From CAXMMR01 sp965198995 (lineage in GTDB: Bacteria; Pseudomonadota; Alphaproteobacteria; Acetobacterales; Acetobacteraceae): a DNA stretch of 64,000 bases. The stretch spans positions 2,356,001 to 2,420,000 of the forward strand of contig CBDAQG010000002.1 of assembly GCA_965198995.1 (NCBI GenBank). The letters run 5' to 3'. This document shows positions 41,444 to 50,090 of the stretch, one piece after another (within the stretch, counting starts at the first letter, position 1; every line of letters begins with the position of its first letter). Made by a program: the position numbers and the translations under genes. The notes beneath the pieces are model-generated. The model was not told the DNA's origin and did no database searches. It worked only from the letters and a program-made list of their open reading frames with translations.

Positions 41444-42574
41444 ATGAGCCAATCGCCTACTCAGCCGGCCTCGCTCAGCGAGGCGATGCTGCGCTCGGCA
41501 CTGGCCGGGGTGCCGGCGCCGGGCGGGCGCGACCTGGTTTCGGCCGGCCTGATCGACGCGATGCAGGTCAAGGACGGGCTGGTGCACCTGGCGCTCAGGG
41601 CGGAGCGCAGCAACGCCGGCGCCATGGAGCAGGCGCGCCAGCAGGCCGTCGCCGTGCTCTCGGCGCTACCCGGCGTGCTGAACGTCAGCGCGGTGCTGAC
41701 CGCGCACCGCCCTGCCCCGCCGGCGCCGGCGCCCGCCGCGGCGGCCTCGGCGGTGTCGGCGCGGCCGGTGTTGGTGCCCGAGGTGCGGGCGATCGTCGCG
41801 GTGGCTTCTGGCAAGGGCGGGGTGGGCAAGTCGACAACTGCCGTCAACCTCGCGGTCTGCCTGGCCCGACAGGGCTTGCGCGTCGGCCTGCTCGACGCCG
41901 ACATCTACGGCCCGAGCCTGCCGCGCATGCTGGGCGTGACCGCCAAGCCCGAGATGCGCGGCAAGCAGATGGTGCCGATCGCCGCCTGGGGGCTTAGCGC
42001 CATGTCGATCGGCTTCCTGGTCGACGAGCAGACGGCGATGATCTGGCGCGGGCCGATGGTGATGAGCGCGCTGGAGCAGATGCTCGGGCAGGTGGCGTGG
42101 GGCGCGCTCGACATCCTGGTGATCGACATGCCGCCCGGCACCGGCGACGCCCAGCTCACCCTGTCGCAGCGCCTGGCGCTGACCGGCGCCGTGATCATCT
42201 CCACCCCGCAGGACATCGCGCTGCTGGATGCAAGACGGGGGATCGCGATGTTCGAGAAGACGCGAGTGCCGGTGCTGGGCGTAGTGGAGAACATGAGTTT
42301 CTTCGCCTGCCCGCATTGTGGCGAGCGGACCGACATCTTCGGCCATGGGGGCGCCCGCGAGGAAGCGCGCGCCCACGGCGTAGAGTTCCTCGGCGAGGTG
42401 CCGCTGCTGCTCAGCATCCGCACCCACTCCGATGAGGGGACGCCGGTGGCGTTGGCGGATCCGGACGGGGTGGCCGGGCGGGCCTATGCGGCGGTGGCGG
42501 CGCGGGTTTGGCAGAAGGCGGAGGCGCGGCTACGCGAGCTGGCCAGCTCGGCGCCGCGAATTGTTGTGGAGTAG
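41444..42574 (+). CDS. mrp: Mrp/ApbC-type iron-sulfur cluster carrier ATPase
   Basis: A 376-residue P-loop ATPase. An N-terminal MIP18-like domain (residues 10-85, LRSALAGVPAPGGRDLVSAG) is joined by an Ala/Pro linker to the ParA/MinD-type domain. The deviant Walker A is VASGKGGVGKSTTAVNLA, followed by DADIYGPSLPRMLG and VIDMPPGTGDAQLT. FACPHCGERTDIFG carries the CxxC that binds the bridging Fe-S cluster in the dimer. It transfers Fe-S clusters to apoproteins in the cytoplasm. Confidence 0.93.
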   Translation: MSQSPTQPASLSEAMLRSALAGVPAPGGRDLVSAGLIDAMQVKDGLVHLALRAERSNAGAMEQARQQAVAVLSALPGVLNVSAVLTAHRPAPPAPAPAAAASAVSARPVLVPEVRAIVAVASGKGGVGKSTTAVNLAVCLARQGLRVGLLDADIYGPSLPRMLGVTAKPEMRGKQMVPIAAWGLSAMSIGFLVDEQTAMIWRGPMVMSALEQMLGQVAWGALDILVIDMPPGTGDAQLTLSQRLALTGAVIISTPQDIALLDARRGIAMFEKTRVPVLGVVENMSFFACPHCGERTDIFGHGGAREEARAHGVEFLGEVPLLLSIRTHSDEGTPVALADPDGVAGRAYAAVAARVWQKAEARLRELASSAPRIVVE

Positions 42575-42609
42575 CATTCGGGACTTGCAAAAGGACGCGC
42601 AGGGACCTG

Positions 42610-42630
42610 CCGGGCTCCACTGGAGCCCGG
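42610..42630 (+). terminator. Hairpin downstream of mrp
   Basis: CCGGGCTCCA and TGGAGCCCGG form a perfect 10-base inverted repeat with a one-base centre, 36 bases after the mrp stop. No long T run follows, only a mixed T-rich stretch, so it is a probable but not canonical terminator. Confidence 0.5.
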
Positions 42631-42752
42631 CTGCTCTAGATCGTTGTTATTGAGACGATCCGGGCAGGCGAACGCGTGGCTTCGCTTATGGCTGGCGGTC
42701 ACGGTAAATATCCTCTACGATGTCACGCTCTAACACATGAGAGTATTTCTAA

Positions 42753-42956
42753 ATGGCCACCGGAACGGTAAAATGGTTCAACTCGGAGAAGGGCTTCGGC
42801 TTCATCCAGCCCTCTGACGGCAGCAAGGACGTGTTCGTCCACATCACTGCCGTTCAGGCGGCCGGCTTGACCAGCCTCAACGACGACCAGAAGGTCAGCT
42901 ACGACGTGGTTGCCGAGCGCGGCAAGCAGGCGGCGGCTAACCTCAAGCTCGTCTAA
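42753..42956 (+). CDS. Cold-shock domain protein (CspA family)
   Basis: A 67-residue single cold-shock domain. MATGTVKWFNSEKGFGFIQP includes RNP1 (KGFGFI) and DVFVHITAV is RNP2, forming the nucleic-acid-binding face of the five-stranded barrel. It is an RNA chaperone or anti-terminator. About 120 bases of untranslated leader without other features precede it, possibly the regulatory leader usual for csp genes. Confidence 0.95.
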   Translation: MATGTVKWFNSEKGFGFIQPSDGSKDVFVHITAVQAAGLTSLNDDQKVSYDVVAERGKQAAANLKLV

Positions 42957-42963
42957 CAAGGCT

Positions 42964-42993
42964 CCCTCGCCGTCTTGACATCGGCGGCGAGGG
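42964..42993. terminator. Hairpin between converging csp and cytochrome b561 genes
   Basis: CCCTCGCCG (42964-42972) pairs with CGGCGAGGG (42985-42993) with a 12-base loop, eight bases after the csp stop and just before the end of the convergent cytochrome gene. No T run is present; it may serve both strands. Confidence 0.5.
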
Positions 42994-43001
42994 GCAGACG
43001 G

Positions 43002-43610
43002 TTATCTGGTCAACGGGATGGCTGGTTGTCGAGCCAGGCCTTCAATCTCGCCGGTTTGTTCCGGCAGCATCCTTTCCAGCGTCCCGTCGCGCGCCACCAC
43101 CACGTGGTAGCTGGTGCCAAGCAGGTGCAGAACGATCAGACCATAGACGAACCACTGCCCGATCAGGTGCACGCTGGTGGCGGTCTGATGCAGCGCTGGC
43201 GCTGGCCCGATCAACGGTACGTCGAACAGCCCGAAATAGCTGATCGGATGCTTGCCGGTGGCGCTCAGCAGGTAGCCACTGATCGGCATGACCAGCAGCA
43301 CCGTGTAGAGCAGCCAATGGTTGGTCTTAGCCAGCAACGCCACGGCCCGCCCGGCGCGACCGGCCAGCGGCGGCGCCGGATGGCTCGCCCGCCACGCCAG
43401 CCTTAGCACCACGATGGCGACGATGGTCAGGCCCAGTGACTTGTGCACTGTGTAGAGCAATCCGCTCCACGCGTTGCCGTCGCCCATGTTGGTCATCACC
43501 CAGGCGATCGGCAGGATCGCCGCCATCAGCCCCGCGGTCACCCAGTGAAACCACATCGCCGTCGCCGTGTAGGCGGGCCGCGAGGCCACGACCATCGTTT
43601 CCGAATCCAT
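43002..43610 (-). CDS. Cytochrome b561-type di-haem membrane protein
   Basis: A 202-residue protein with four transmembrane segments. Haem-ligand His candidates are in AMWFHWVTAGLMA (helix 1), LLYTVHKSLGLTIV (helix 2), and the helix 3-4 region SVHLIGQWFVYGLIVLHLLG, HHVV-like SYHVVVARDG. This is the pattern of the prokaryotic b561 family (CybB type), which passes electrons between quinone and superoxide or periplasmic partners. MPISGYLLSATGKHPISYFG is a family-typical loop. Inner-membrane location is inferred. Confidence 0.9.
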   Translation of the reverse strand: MDSETMVVASRPAYTATAMWFHWVTAGLMAAILPIAWVMTNMGDGNAWSGLLYTVHKSLGLTIVAIVVLRLAWRASHPAPPLAGRAGRAVALLAKTNHWLLYTVLLVMPISGYLLSATGKHPISYFGLFDVPLIGPAPALHQTATSVHLIGQWFVYGLIVLHLLGTSYHVVVARDGTLERMLPEQTGEIEGLARQPAIPLTR

Positions 43611-43649
43611 CGCTCGGCTCCTTATGATGACATCATCATTAGGCTAAGC

Positions 43650-43862
43650 GAGAGCGAAGGCCAGGGGCTTTGCCCCTGGACCCCATTAAAGGCGGAGCCT
43701 TTAAAATCCGATCCTTATTCATGTTTCCAGGGCGAGGTCGGTGCTTTGGGACGCGGAATTCGCTCCAAGTGATGGGGCTTAGAGCCTCAGCCCCGTCGAG
43801 CGACTGGACGCTAATGCGTGACGGAGTCCAGCGGCAGAGCCTCTGGCCTCGCCTTACCGCAG
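43650..43862. repeat. GC-rich MITE-like repeat element, full composite copy
   Basis: It begins GCGAAGGCCAGGGGCTTTGC and ends GGCAGAGCCTCTGGCCTCGC. Internal blocks are CCCCATTAAAGGCGGAGCC, AAAATCCGATCCTTATTCAT and CAGGGCGAGGTCGGTGCTTT. It covers most of the gap before the glycosyltransferase 3' end and shares its block order with the copies at 12208 and 47052. Confidence 0.8.
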
Positions 43863-45032
43863 CCGCGCAAACGACAGCGCGCCCAGACGTGCCAGGATCG
43901 TTGCGAGCATGCAGTCCCAGGTGAACGCGGCGGCATGGGCGCGGGCCGCCTCACGGCGTGAGGCCTGCGCTGCGTCGTCCTCATCCAGCACCACGCGCAG
44001 CGCCCGGTGCAGGTCGGAGATCGAGTAGGGATCGAAATAGACGCAGGCTTGGCCGCCGGCTTCCGGCAGGCTGGAGCTGAACGAGGCGACGCAGGGCGTG
44101 CCGACCGACAGGCTCTCCAGCACCGGCAGCCCGAAGCCCTCGAAAAAGGACGGGTAGACCGTAGCCCTGGCACGGGCCAGAAGCCGATACTTCTCGTACT
44201 CACCGACATAGCCGGGAAACAGAATGCGGCGTTCGGCGATCGCGGCGGCGAGCACCGGATGTGGCTCGGCGGATTGCAGCCAGCCGAGCCTGCCGGCGAT
44301 CACCAACCGGCAGTGCTCCAGCAGCGACGGGCTGCGCTCGACGCATTCAAGCAGCCGCGCCACGTTCTTGCGCGGCTCGCGGGTGCCGAGCATCAGCAGA
44401 TACGGCTCGACCGCCGCGTCGCCGACCTCGTTCCAGAGTTGCTGAGCGAAGCGCTCGGGCCAGCTCACGCCGTTAGGGGCGACGACGACGTCGTTTGGAT
44501 CGAGCCCCAGGTAACCGACCAGGTCGTCGCGAACCGCCTCCGAGACGCAGAACGTCACGTCGTTGGAGGCAAGGTCGGCCTGCATGACCTGCATGTGGTG
44601 GTCGATATTGGCGCCGAGATGGTACTGCGGCGTGATCAGCGTCGAGAGGTCGTGGATCAGGTTGCACTCGACATCGAACACGCCGCGCACCCGCTTGACC
44701 GAGGGGTGCAGGCCGACCGCGAGCCGCGACGGATCGAGCAGCACCGGGCCGAGATTGCCGCGGCCGTCATGGAAGGCGGGTGGGAGCAGGACGCCGCTGT
44801 CGCGCAGCAGGGCGTCGCGTACGAAGTCGGGCTTGATCTCGGTGGTCTCGAAGAAGAAGCGGGTCTGCGGCAGGTGCAGCAGCAGCAGGCGGGCCAGGGC
44901 GGCGGCGACCACCGGGATGCCGGTCCATTGCTCGTCGAAGAGCGGCGAGACGTCGAACCACAGCTCCAGCCTTGGCTCCGCGCTAAGGCGTCGGGCTACC
45001 GCCTCCAGCGACGGGATCCAGGCGCCGCTCAC
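43854..45032 (-). CDS. Glycosyltransferase family 4-type
   Basis: With GTG 45032 (VSGAWIPSLEAVARRL) the product is 392 residues; the longer upstream frame overlaps the preceding gene and has no family similarity. The GT-B fold shows WFDVSPLFDEQWTGIPVV at the start, YLLMLGTREPRKNVARLLE (donor-binding), and the C-terminal E-x7-E motif in FFEGFGLPVLESLSVGTPCV. It transfers a sugar from a nucleotide-sugar donor, probably in exopolysaccharide or lipopolysaccharide synthesis given the neighbours. It is 10 bases after the unknown gene upstream. Confidence 0.86.
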   Translation of the reverse strand: MSGAWIPSLEAVARRLSAEPRLELWFDVSPLFDEQWTGIPVVAAALARLLLLHLPQTRFFFETTEIKPDFVRDALLRDSGVLLPPAFHDGRGNLGPVLLDPSRLAVGLHPSVKRVRGVFDVECNLIHDLSTLITPQYHLGANIDHHMQVMQADLASNDVTFCVSEAVRDDLVGYLGLDPNDVVVAPNGVSWPERFAQQLWNEVGDAAVEPYLLMLGTREPRKNVARLLECVERSPSLLEHCRLVIAGRLGWLQSAEPHPVLAAAIAERRILFPGYVGEYEKYRLLARARATVYPSFFEGFGLPVLESLSVGTPCVASFSSSLPEAGGQACVYFDPYSISDLHRALRVVLDEDDAAQASRREAARAHAAAFTWDCMLATILARLGALSFARLR

Positions 45033-45042
45033 GCCCCGCCCC

Positions 45043-46350
45043 TCATCCAACGCGCTCGGCCAGCAGCCGGTGGGCGAGCGGCCGCATTGCGGCGCCAAGC
45101 ACGGCGGGGCTCGCAGCGGCCGGTGGCGGCATGGCGTCGAGCTCAGAACCGAGGGTGAGCAGCGCGCCGAGGCGGCGGGCGCTGACGGTGGCGGCGCGCT
45201 GCAACTGGCGGCCGAAGGGCGTCTGCAGCTCCGTCTGCATCGAGGCGTCGGCATGGAAGGCGGCGCGCGCACCGGGCGGCGGCAGCGGCGGCTGCAACCC
45301 GCCGGCGACCAGGATGCCAGCGATGCCGAGCCGCTCCAGGCGCCGGAGCGTCCAGCCGGCTTCGGGGTCGCTGCCGTCGACCCAGGCGGTCGGTGCGACG
45401 GTCCGGAGCGACAAGGCGCTGCGCGGCGTGCGCAGCCGGCCGACGAAGATTGCCCGTAGCGCCATTTCGGGCGCATCGGTCGCCGCCCGCACGTGGTCGG
45501 CAAGCCGCGGTACGGCTTCGAGCCCGGCGGCGCCGACGTTGAAGGGCAGCAGCATCAGGCCGACCGTCCGGTCGCGGCGGCGGGCGAGCTTAACGGTGAG
45601 GTCGGCGACGATGCCGCCTGGATGGGCGAGGTTCCACGGGAGCGCGATCAGCCGGCGCGTCGCCGCACCAGACAGAGCGGCGTGCAGGTCAGCTGAGCGC
45701 AGCGGCTCGGTGGCGGCCGGCTCCGCCGGCGAGGTGCGCGCGGCGTCAGTGGTGCGCGACCAGGCAGGAGCGGCGAACTCGGCCAGCGATTGCACCTGCA
45801 GCCCGGCCAGGGCCGTCCCTCCGGGCTGCCCTGCCAGGTCGAGGTCGGCGCTCGCCGCGGCTGCTGGCAGCGTCGTGGTCGGCAGCGGCGTCCCGGCCAG
45901 GTTCGTGAGCGGGCGGTGGCGGGGGCCGTAGCTGAGCACGCCGGCCATCAACGGCGGCAGCCGGTCGCCGCCCCCGAACGGATGCCAGCCAAGATCGATC
46001 GGCGGCAGCGCCGCATCGTCGCCGGCGACGAACAGGTTGGTCGCGCCCTTGAGCAGCCGCGCCGCGCCGGTGGCGCCGAAGCGCAGATGCACCAGCGGAT
46101 GGTCAGCGCCAAGCCGCGCTCGGATCGCCGCCAGCGCCGACGGATGGCCGAAGATCTCGGGCGCTGGCAGCAGCGCGCAATCGGCTCCCCCGACAGCCAG
46201 CGCGGCTGCCATCGCCGCGAGTTGGCCCTCGTAGCCAAACAGCGTCTGGAACGGCCGGTGCTGCGCCACCGGCAGCACGCAGGCGGCGAAGTCCAGCCGC
46301 GTGGTCGGCGTGCTGACCAGCACGGTTGGGCGCGCAGCTACCACGATCAT
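45043..46350 (-). CDS. Unrecognised protein of the polysaccharide cluster
   Basis: With ATG 46350 (MIVVAARPTVLVSTP) the product is 435 residues; the longer frame runs antisense through the neighbouring gene. No signal peptide is visible. The sequence is Ala/Leu/Arg-rich with alternating strand-helix segments (CALLPAPEIFGHPSALAAI, RLIALPWNLAHPGGIVADL, LPFNVGAAGLEAVPRLADHV) that could be a Rossmann-like or GT-like alpha/beta fold. No catalytic motif is seen. It precedes the glycosyltransferase by 10 bases and is divergent from a DUF4214-like gene, so a role in glycan synthesis is inferred only from context. Confidence 0.7.
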   Translation of the reverse strand: MIVVAARPTVLVSTPTTRLDFAACVLPVAQHRPFQTLFGYEGQLAAMAAALAVGGADCALLPAPEIFGHPSALAAIRARLGADHPLVHLRFGATGAARLLKGATNLFVAGDDAALPPIDLGWHPFGGGDRLPPLMAGVLSYGPRHRPLTNLAGTPLPTTTLPAAAASADLDLAGQPGGTALAGLQVQSLAEFAAPAWSRTTDAARTSPAEPAATEPLRSADLHAALSGAATRRLIALPWNLAHPGGIVADLTVKLARRRDRTVGLMLLPFNVGAAGLEAVPRLADHVRAATDAPEMALRAIFVGRLRTPRSALSLRTVAPTAWVDGSDPEAGWTLRRLERLGIAGILVAGGLQPPLPPPGARAAFHADASMQTELQTPFGRQLQRAATVSARRLGALLTLGSELDAMPPPAAASPAVLGAAMRPLAHRLLAERVG

Positions 46351-46422
46351 GTCCAATCCGGTTCGGCAGCTATAGGATGCGCCGAGAGGGTGCATCAAGC
46401 GTCGGCACGGAGACGGAGGCGG

Positions 46423-47049
46423 GTGGCGAGCGGGCGGATCGACGGGGTGACGACGGACGGGCTGGTGAACGGCTGGGCGGTCGGGCCGCATCCGCGCCTG
46501 CCCTGTCAGGTCGGAGTGGTGCTGGAGGAGACGCTGGTGGGCAGAGCGGAGGCGCGCCACTTCCGCGCCGACGTGCTGGCCGCCGGCATCGGCCACGGGC
46601 ATTATGGCTTTGCCGCGCGCCTGCCCGCCAGCATCGGCGCCGGCTCATACAACCTGCACCTGATCGACCAGGAGGGCGCCGTCTTGGCCGAGGCCGCCGT
46701 CGAGGTGCCGCCACGCGCGCCGCCCGCCCGGCTCAGCGTCGAGGCGCTGCTGTCTGCCGGGCCGCGCTGGACCGAGCAGGCGCTGCTCGAGCGGCTCGAC
46801 TGCCTGGAGCTCGCACGGCATCGCGCACTGATGGGCGACCGCCGGTTCGTCGACGCCGGCTTCCGCTATGTGCTCGACAGGCCGGTCGACACGCTGAGCG
46901 AGACCTACTACCTGGCCGCCCTCGAGCGGGGCGCGGTGAGCCCAGACAGCTTCCTCGCCGGCCTGCTGCGCTCGCCGGACCGCAAGGCGATGACGACGCC
47001 GCTTGCGTCGCCTTACGAGGCAAAATTCCCGTATTTCGGCTTGGCATGA
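46423..47049 (+). CDS. DUF4214-like domain protein with N-terminal beta domain
   Basis: The start is GTG 46423 with GGAGG just upstream; the product is 208 residues. Residues 10-95 (VNGWAVGPHPRLPCQVGVV, GIGHGHYGFAARLPASIGAG, SYNLHLIDQEGAVLAEA) form a beta-sandwich-like domain often attached to glycosyltransferases. Residues about 140-195 (RRFVDAGFRYVLDRPVDTLS, AALERGAVSPDSFLAGLLRS) match the DUF4214 type of small helical domain. Function is unknown; such domains occur in surface and polysaccharide proteins. A composite repeat follows directly. Confidence 0.72.
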   Translation: MASGRIDGVTTDGLVNGWAVGPHPRLPCQVGVVLEETLVGRAEARHFRADVLAAGIGHGHYGFAARLPASIGAGSYNLHLIDQEGAVLAEAAVEVPPRAPPARLSVEALLSAGPRWTEQALLERLDCLELARHRALMGDRRFVDAGFRYVLDRPVDTLSETYYLAALERGAVSPDSFLAGLLRSPDRKAMTTPLASPYEAKFPYFGLA

Positions 47050-47051
47050 GG

Positions 47052-47266
47052 CAAAGCAGGCCAGGGGCGTTAGCCCTAAACCCCATCAAAGGCGGAGCCT
47101 GAAAAATCCATTCCTTGTTCATGCTCACTGGGCGAGGTCGATGGCGTGCGGAAGCAGGGTTTAAGGGCTTCGCCAGGCAAGCAAGAGCGTCGCGTGCCCT
47201 GACGGATGCGGGTCTGGGGGCGCCGCCCCCAGCGAGGTCCAGGAGCGGAGCTCCTGGCCTACCTGC
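47052..47266. repeat. GC-rich MITE-like repeat element, full composite copy
   Basis: It begins GCAAAGCAGGCCAGGGGCGT and ends GGAGCGGAGCTCCTGGCCTA. Internal blocks are CCCCATCAAAGGCGGAGCC, AAAATCCATTCCTTGTTCAT, GGGCGAGGTCGATGGCGTGC and GGGGGCGCCGCCCCC. It lies between converging genes and covers the whole gap. Confidence 0.8.
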
Positions 47267-47795
47267 CACCCACCGCGAGCATCAGCACATCCCATGGCAC
47301 GGCCGCGACTTCGCGCAGGCGCCAGCGCCAGCGCTTCAGCTGCGAGGTCGCTGCCGGCACGCGTGGCGGCGGGCAGGCGCGGGCGGCCAGTCCGGTCAGG
47401 CGCAGCAGCAGCAGGCAGCGAGGCAGGTGATAGGCGCTGGTGGCGGCGTAGACCGCGCCGCGATGGCTCCGGGCGCGCAGCAGCGCCGCCGCGTTGCGGA
47501 CGCTGGCGAGGGTGTCGCCGGCGCCGGCGTCCGCCAGGATGTCTGTGGTGGCTACGCCAGCCTCGTGCAGCAGCGCCGTCATCACGGCCGCCTCGGCTGG
47601 CGGATGCAAGCCTAGGCCACCGGTGGGCAGATAGAGCGGCCGGCGCAGCGTCGCTCCAAGGCGCAGGGCGGCTTCGACGCGCAGGCGCAGGGTGTTGCTG
47701 GGCTGCCCACCCGGTCGCACGGCGGCGCCGAAGATCACGATCGCTGGCCGCAGCGCCTCGGCCGGCACCGCGGCGGGATGGTTTGCGTGCTGCAT
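47259..47795 (-). CDS. DUF218 (YdcF/SanA/ElyC-type) protein
   Basis: ATG 47795 (MQHANHPAAVPAEALRP) gives 178 residues; ATG 47822 is an alternative that would overlap the divergent gene. The fold shows AIVIFGAAVRPGGQPSNTLR, YLPTGGLGLHPPAEAAVMTA, and YAATSAYHLPRCLLLLRLTG, all marking the DUF218 domain. Family members affect envelope permeability and undecaprenyl-carrier metabolism (SanA, ElyC), which suits this cluster, but no enzymatic activity is certain. The C-terminal region LREVAAVPWDVL is typical of the SanA/YdcF group. Confidence 0.84.
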   Translation of the reverse strand: MQHANHPAAVPAEALRPAIVIFGAAVRPGGQPSNTLRLRVEAALRLGATLRRPLYLPTGGLGLHPPAEAAVMTALLHEAGVATTDILADAGAGDTLASVRNAAALLRARSHRGAVYAATSAYHLPRCLLLLRLTGLAARACPPPRVPAATSQLKRWRWRLREVAAVPWDVLMLAVGGR

Positions 47796-47820
47796 GGGCG
47801 GCAGGCATATCCTGGCCGGC

Positions 47821-48405
47821 ATGACCCTGGCCAGAACCCGCGGCTATGTCGGCATCGGCGTCGAGGGCGTCTCCAAGGCGGCCAATGTCGGCGCGCTGAT
47901 GCGCACCGCGCATGCCTTCGGCGCTGCCTTCTGCTTCACCGTCGGCGCCGGCTGGGACAGCAGAACCGGCCGCCTCGCCGACACCGCCGACACGCCCTCG
48001 CACGTGCCGTTCTGGCGCTTCGAGAGCCTGGAGGCGCTGCTGCTGCCGCGTGAATGCGTGCTGGTCGGCATCGAGCGCACCGCCGAGGCCGCGGTGCTAC
48101 CGTCGTTTCGCCATCCGCTGAACGCCGCCTACGTGCTCGGCCCGGAGCGCGCCGGCCTGTCGCCGGCGCTGCTCGCCCGCTGCCGCCACGTGGTGCAGAT
48201 TCCAACCCGCTTCTCGCTCAACCTCTCGGTCGCCGGCGCGCTGGTGCTCTACGATCGCCTGCTGCAGCACGGACGCTTCGCCGAGCGGCCCGTCGGATCG
48301 GGCGATGGCGGCGCGCCGGCGGCGCCGGACGGCCACGGCAACCCGCGTTTTCGGCGCACCGTGCCTGGCTGGCTGGACCCCGACACCGATGGCGAAAGCC
48401 GCTGA
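47821..48405 (+). CDS. SPOUT-family (SpoU/TrmH) RNA 2'-O-methyltransferase
   Basis: A 194-residue protein; ATG 47821 was chosen over longer in-frame starts lying in the divergent gene. Motif 1 is KAANVGALMRTAHAFGA, motif 2 YVLGPERAGLSPALLA, and motif 3 QIPTRFSLNLSVAGALVLYD. The trefoil-knot SAM fold is complete, with no N-terminal RNA-binding extension. Motif 3 has FSLNLS rather than the strict SLNVS. The target RNA is unknown. The last 40 residues are a charged, Gly-rich tail. Confidence 0.9.
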   Translation: MTLARTRGYVGIGVEGVSKAANVGALMRTAHAFGAAFCFTVGAGWDSRTGRLADTADTPSHVPFWRFESLEALLLPRECVLVGIERTAEAAVLPSFRHPLNAAYVLGPERAGLSPALLARCRHVVQIPTRFSLNLSVAGALVLYDRLLQHGRFAERPVGSGDGGAPAAPDGHGNPRFRRTVPGWLDPDTDGESR

Positions 48406-48602
48406 GCGGGTTGGCGGGATGGCCGCCCGCGGCGCCTCGTTGGCCGCTGTTGGTCGGGCGTGCGGCCTGGGCTCGCCTTGACTCGCGTCACCCTGGCGAT
48501 CAGTTTTTTTGACGATGACGATCAAACCCGCATGATCGGTCCGCACGCGCGACGACCAGACGCTTCGGCGCGCGCGCCCCTCCCGCCTGCCATGGAACGC
48601 TC
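48406..48602. other. Leader of the pyruvyl-transferase-like gene
   Basis: About 197 bases with GATCAGTTTTTTTGACGATG around 48498-48520. No gene or repeat-family copy is present; the T7 tract is notable in this GC-rich context and may mark the end of the methyltransferase transcript or a promoter. Confidence 0.3.
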
Positions 48603-50090
48603 ATGACCAGCAGCAGCCCCACCACCGAAGAGGTCCTGTGGCTCTACCGCGTGCTGCTGGGGCGCGATCCGGAGAACCGCGTGGCGCTGGAGCAGGCGAC
48701 CGGCAACGAGACCGTGCATGATCTGCGCCGCACGATGATGCGCAGCGACGAGTATCAGATGCTGCTCGCCAACCCGCGGCGGCCGGGCGGCGAGAACCGC
48801 TACTCCTACCAGGGCGATCGGGCGCTGCTCGCCAACATGGTCTGGCACAGCCGGCTGAGCGCGGAGGCGATCCAGCTCTGCTACCGCGCCGTGCTGTCGC
48901 GCGAGATCGAGAACGAGACGGTGCTCAATCGCTATCTCGACCGCGGGCTGAACCTGTTCACCCTGGTCGAGGAGCTGCTCAACTCGGCCGAGAAGATGAA
49001 GGCGTTCGAGAAGAAGGTGCTGGAGGGGCAATTCCTGCGCCGCGCCCTCGACCGCACCGGCCTGGGCGGCGGCAAGCGGGTGCTGCTGTTCGGCGCCTAT
49101 GCCAACGGCAATGTCGGCGACCAGTGCCAGGCCGACGCGCTCGCCTCCATCATGGGCAAGTTCTCGCCCGATGGCGTTCGCTCGGAGGTCTGCGCCTGCT
49201 CGTGGGAGATGACGGCGACGCCGAGCCTCGGCCGCGCGCTGCTGCGCCCGCACGACGAGATCATGGATGCCGGCAAGCTGCGCAGCTACGACTTCCTGCT
49301 GATCGGCGGCGGTGGCATCCTCTCGACGCCGCATTTCCCGCTGCACTCGCAGGCTTGGGTGGACGGCATCCAGGCGCTGAAGCTGCGCTACGGCTTCGTC
49401 GGCGTCGGCGCCTCGGCGGAGCTGCAGGACGGCACCCGGGCCGGCGCCTACCGCCAGCTGCTGGAGGGTGCGGAGTTCGTCAGCGCCCGCGACGAGGAGA
49501 GCCTGGAGGCGGTGCGCAAGTTCCGCCCCGACGCCGAGTTCATGCCGGACCCCTATCTGGTCAGCCGGGCGCTCGAGCCGCGGGTGACGGCGTCGGGCGC
49601 GCCGCCGCCCCGCCACGTCGTGCTGATCCCGAAACGGCCGGTCGACAAGAAAGAAGAGGACGGCGTCTACGCAATGTCCAAGCTGCAGCGCAAGCTGATG
49701 GCCGAGGGCTTCACGACGACGGTGCTGATGCTGGAGCCGCGCCAGGACCGGGTGATCGCCGGCGCGTTCGCCAACGTGCTTAACGCGGAGACGGTGGAGG
49801 CGGCGGAAGGCTGCGTCGAGGCGGCGGGCGCCGTCTACACGATGCGCTATCACGGCGCGATCTTCTCGCTGTCGCGGCGGGTGAGCTGCTACGGCATCGG
49901 CGCCAAGAAGATCCGGATGCTGTATGAGCGGATGGGCATCCCGCAACATCTGCTCTCGACCGACGAGCTGGCGGCGGGCGATGGCGGCGTCTTCGAGGAG
50001 GCGAGCTGGCGCCACGTGGACGCATTCCTTGACGAGGCCCGCATCGTGCCGCAGGCGATCCGGCAAGGGCTCGTCACCAGCGCCGCCTGA
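48603..50090 (+). CDS. Polysaccharide pyruvyl transferase-like protein with two DUF4214-like modules
   Basis: A 495-residue protein. The N-terminal half has two related helical modules: EEVLWLYRVLLGRDPENRVA (residues 9-60) and AEAIQLCYRAVLSREIENET (about residues 86-140), both DUF4214-like. From residue about 158 follows the pyruvyl-transferase fold: VLLFGAYANGNVGDQCQADA, YDFLLIGGGGILSTPHFP, FVSARDEESLEAVRKF, FMPDPYLV and YTMRYHGAIFSLSRRVSCYG. Known enzymes add pyruvate ketals from phosphoenolpyruvate to exopolysaccharide sugars (CsaB/WcaK family). The module-plus-transferase architecture is unusual. Confidence 0.82.
   Translation: MTSSSPTTEEVLWLYRVLLGRDPENRVALEQATGNETVHDLRRTMMRSDEYQMLLANPRRPGGENRYSYQGDRALLANMVWHSRLSAEAIQLCYRAVLSREIENETVLNRYLDRGLNLFTLVEELLNSAEKMKAFEKKVLEGQFLRRALDRTGLGGGKRVLLFGAYANGNVGDQCQADALASIMGKFSPDGVRSEVCACSWEMTATPSLGRALLRPHDEIMDAGKLRSYDFLLIGGGGILSTPHFPLHSQAWVDGIQALKLRYGFVGVGASAELQDGTRAGAYRQLLEGAEFVSARDEESLEAVRKFRPDAEFMPDPYLVSRALEPRVTASGAPPPRHVVLIPKRPVDKKEEDGVYAMSKLQRKLMAEGFTTTVLMLEPRQDRVIAGAFANVLNAETVEAAEGCVEAAGAVYTMRYHGAIFSLSRRVSCYGIGAKKIRMLYERMGIPQHLLSTDELAAGDGGVFEEASWRHVDAFLDEARIVPQAIRQGLVTSAA

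Noticed and set aside
45790..46422. N-terminal extension of the DUF4214-like gene
   Set aside because: It runs antisense through the unknown 435-residue gene. GTG 46423 has a good ribosome-binding site, and the conserved domains start after it.
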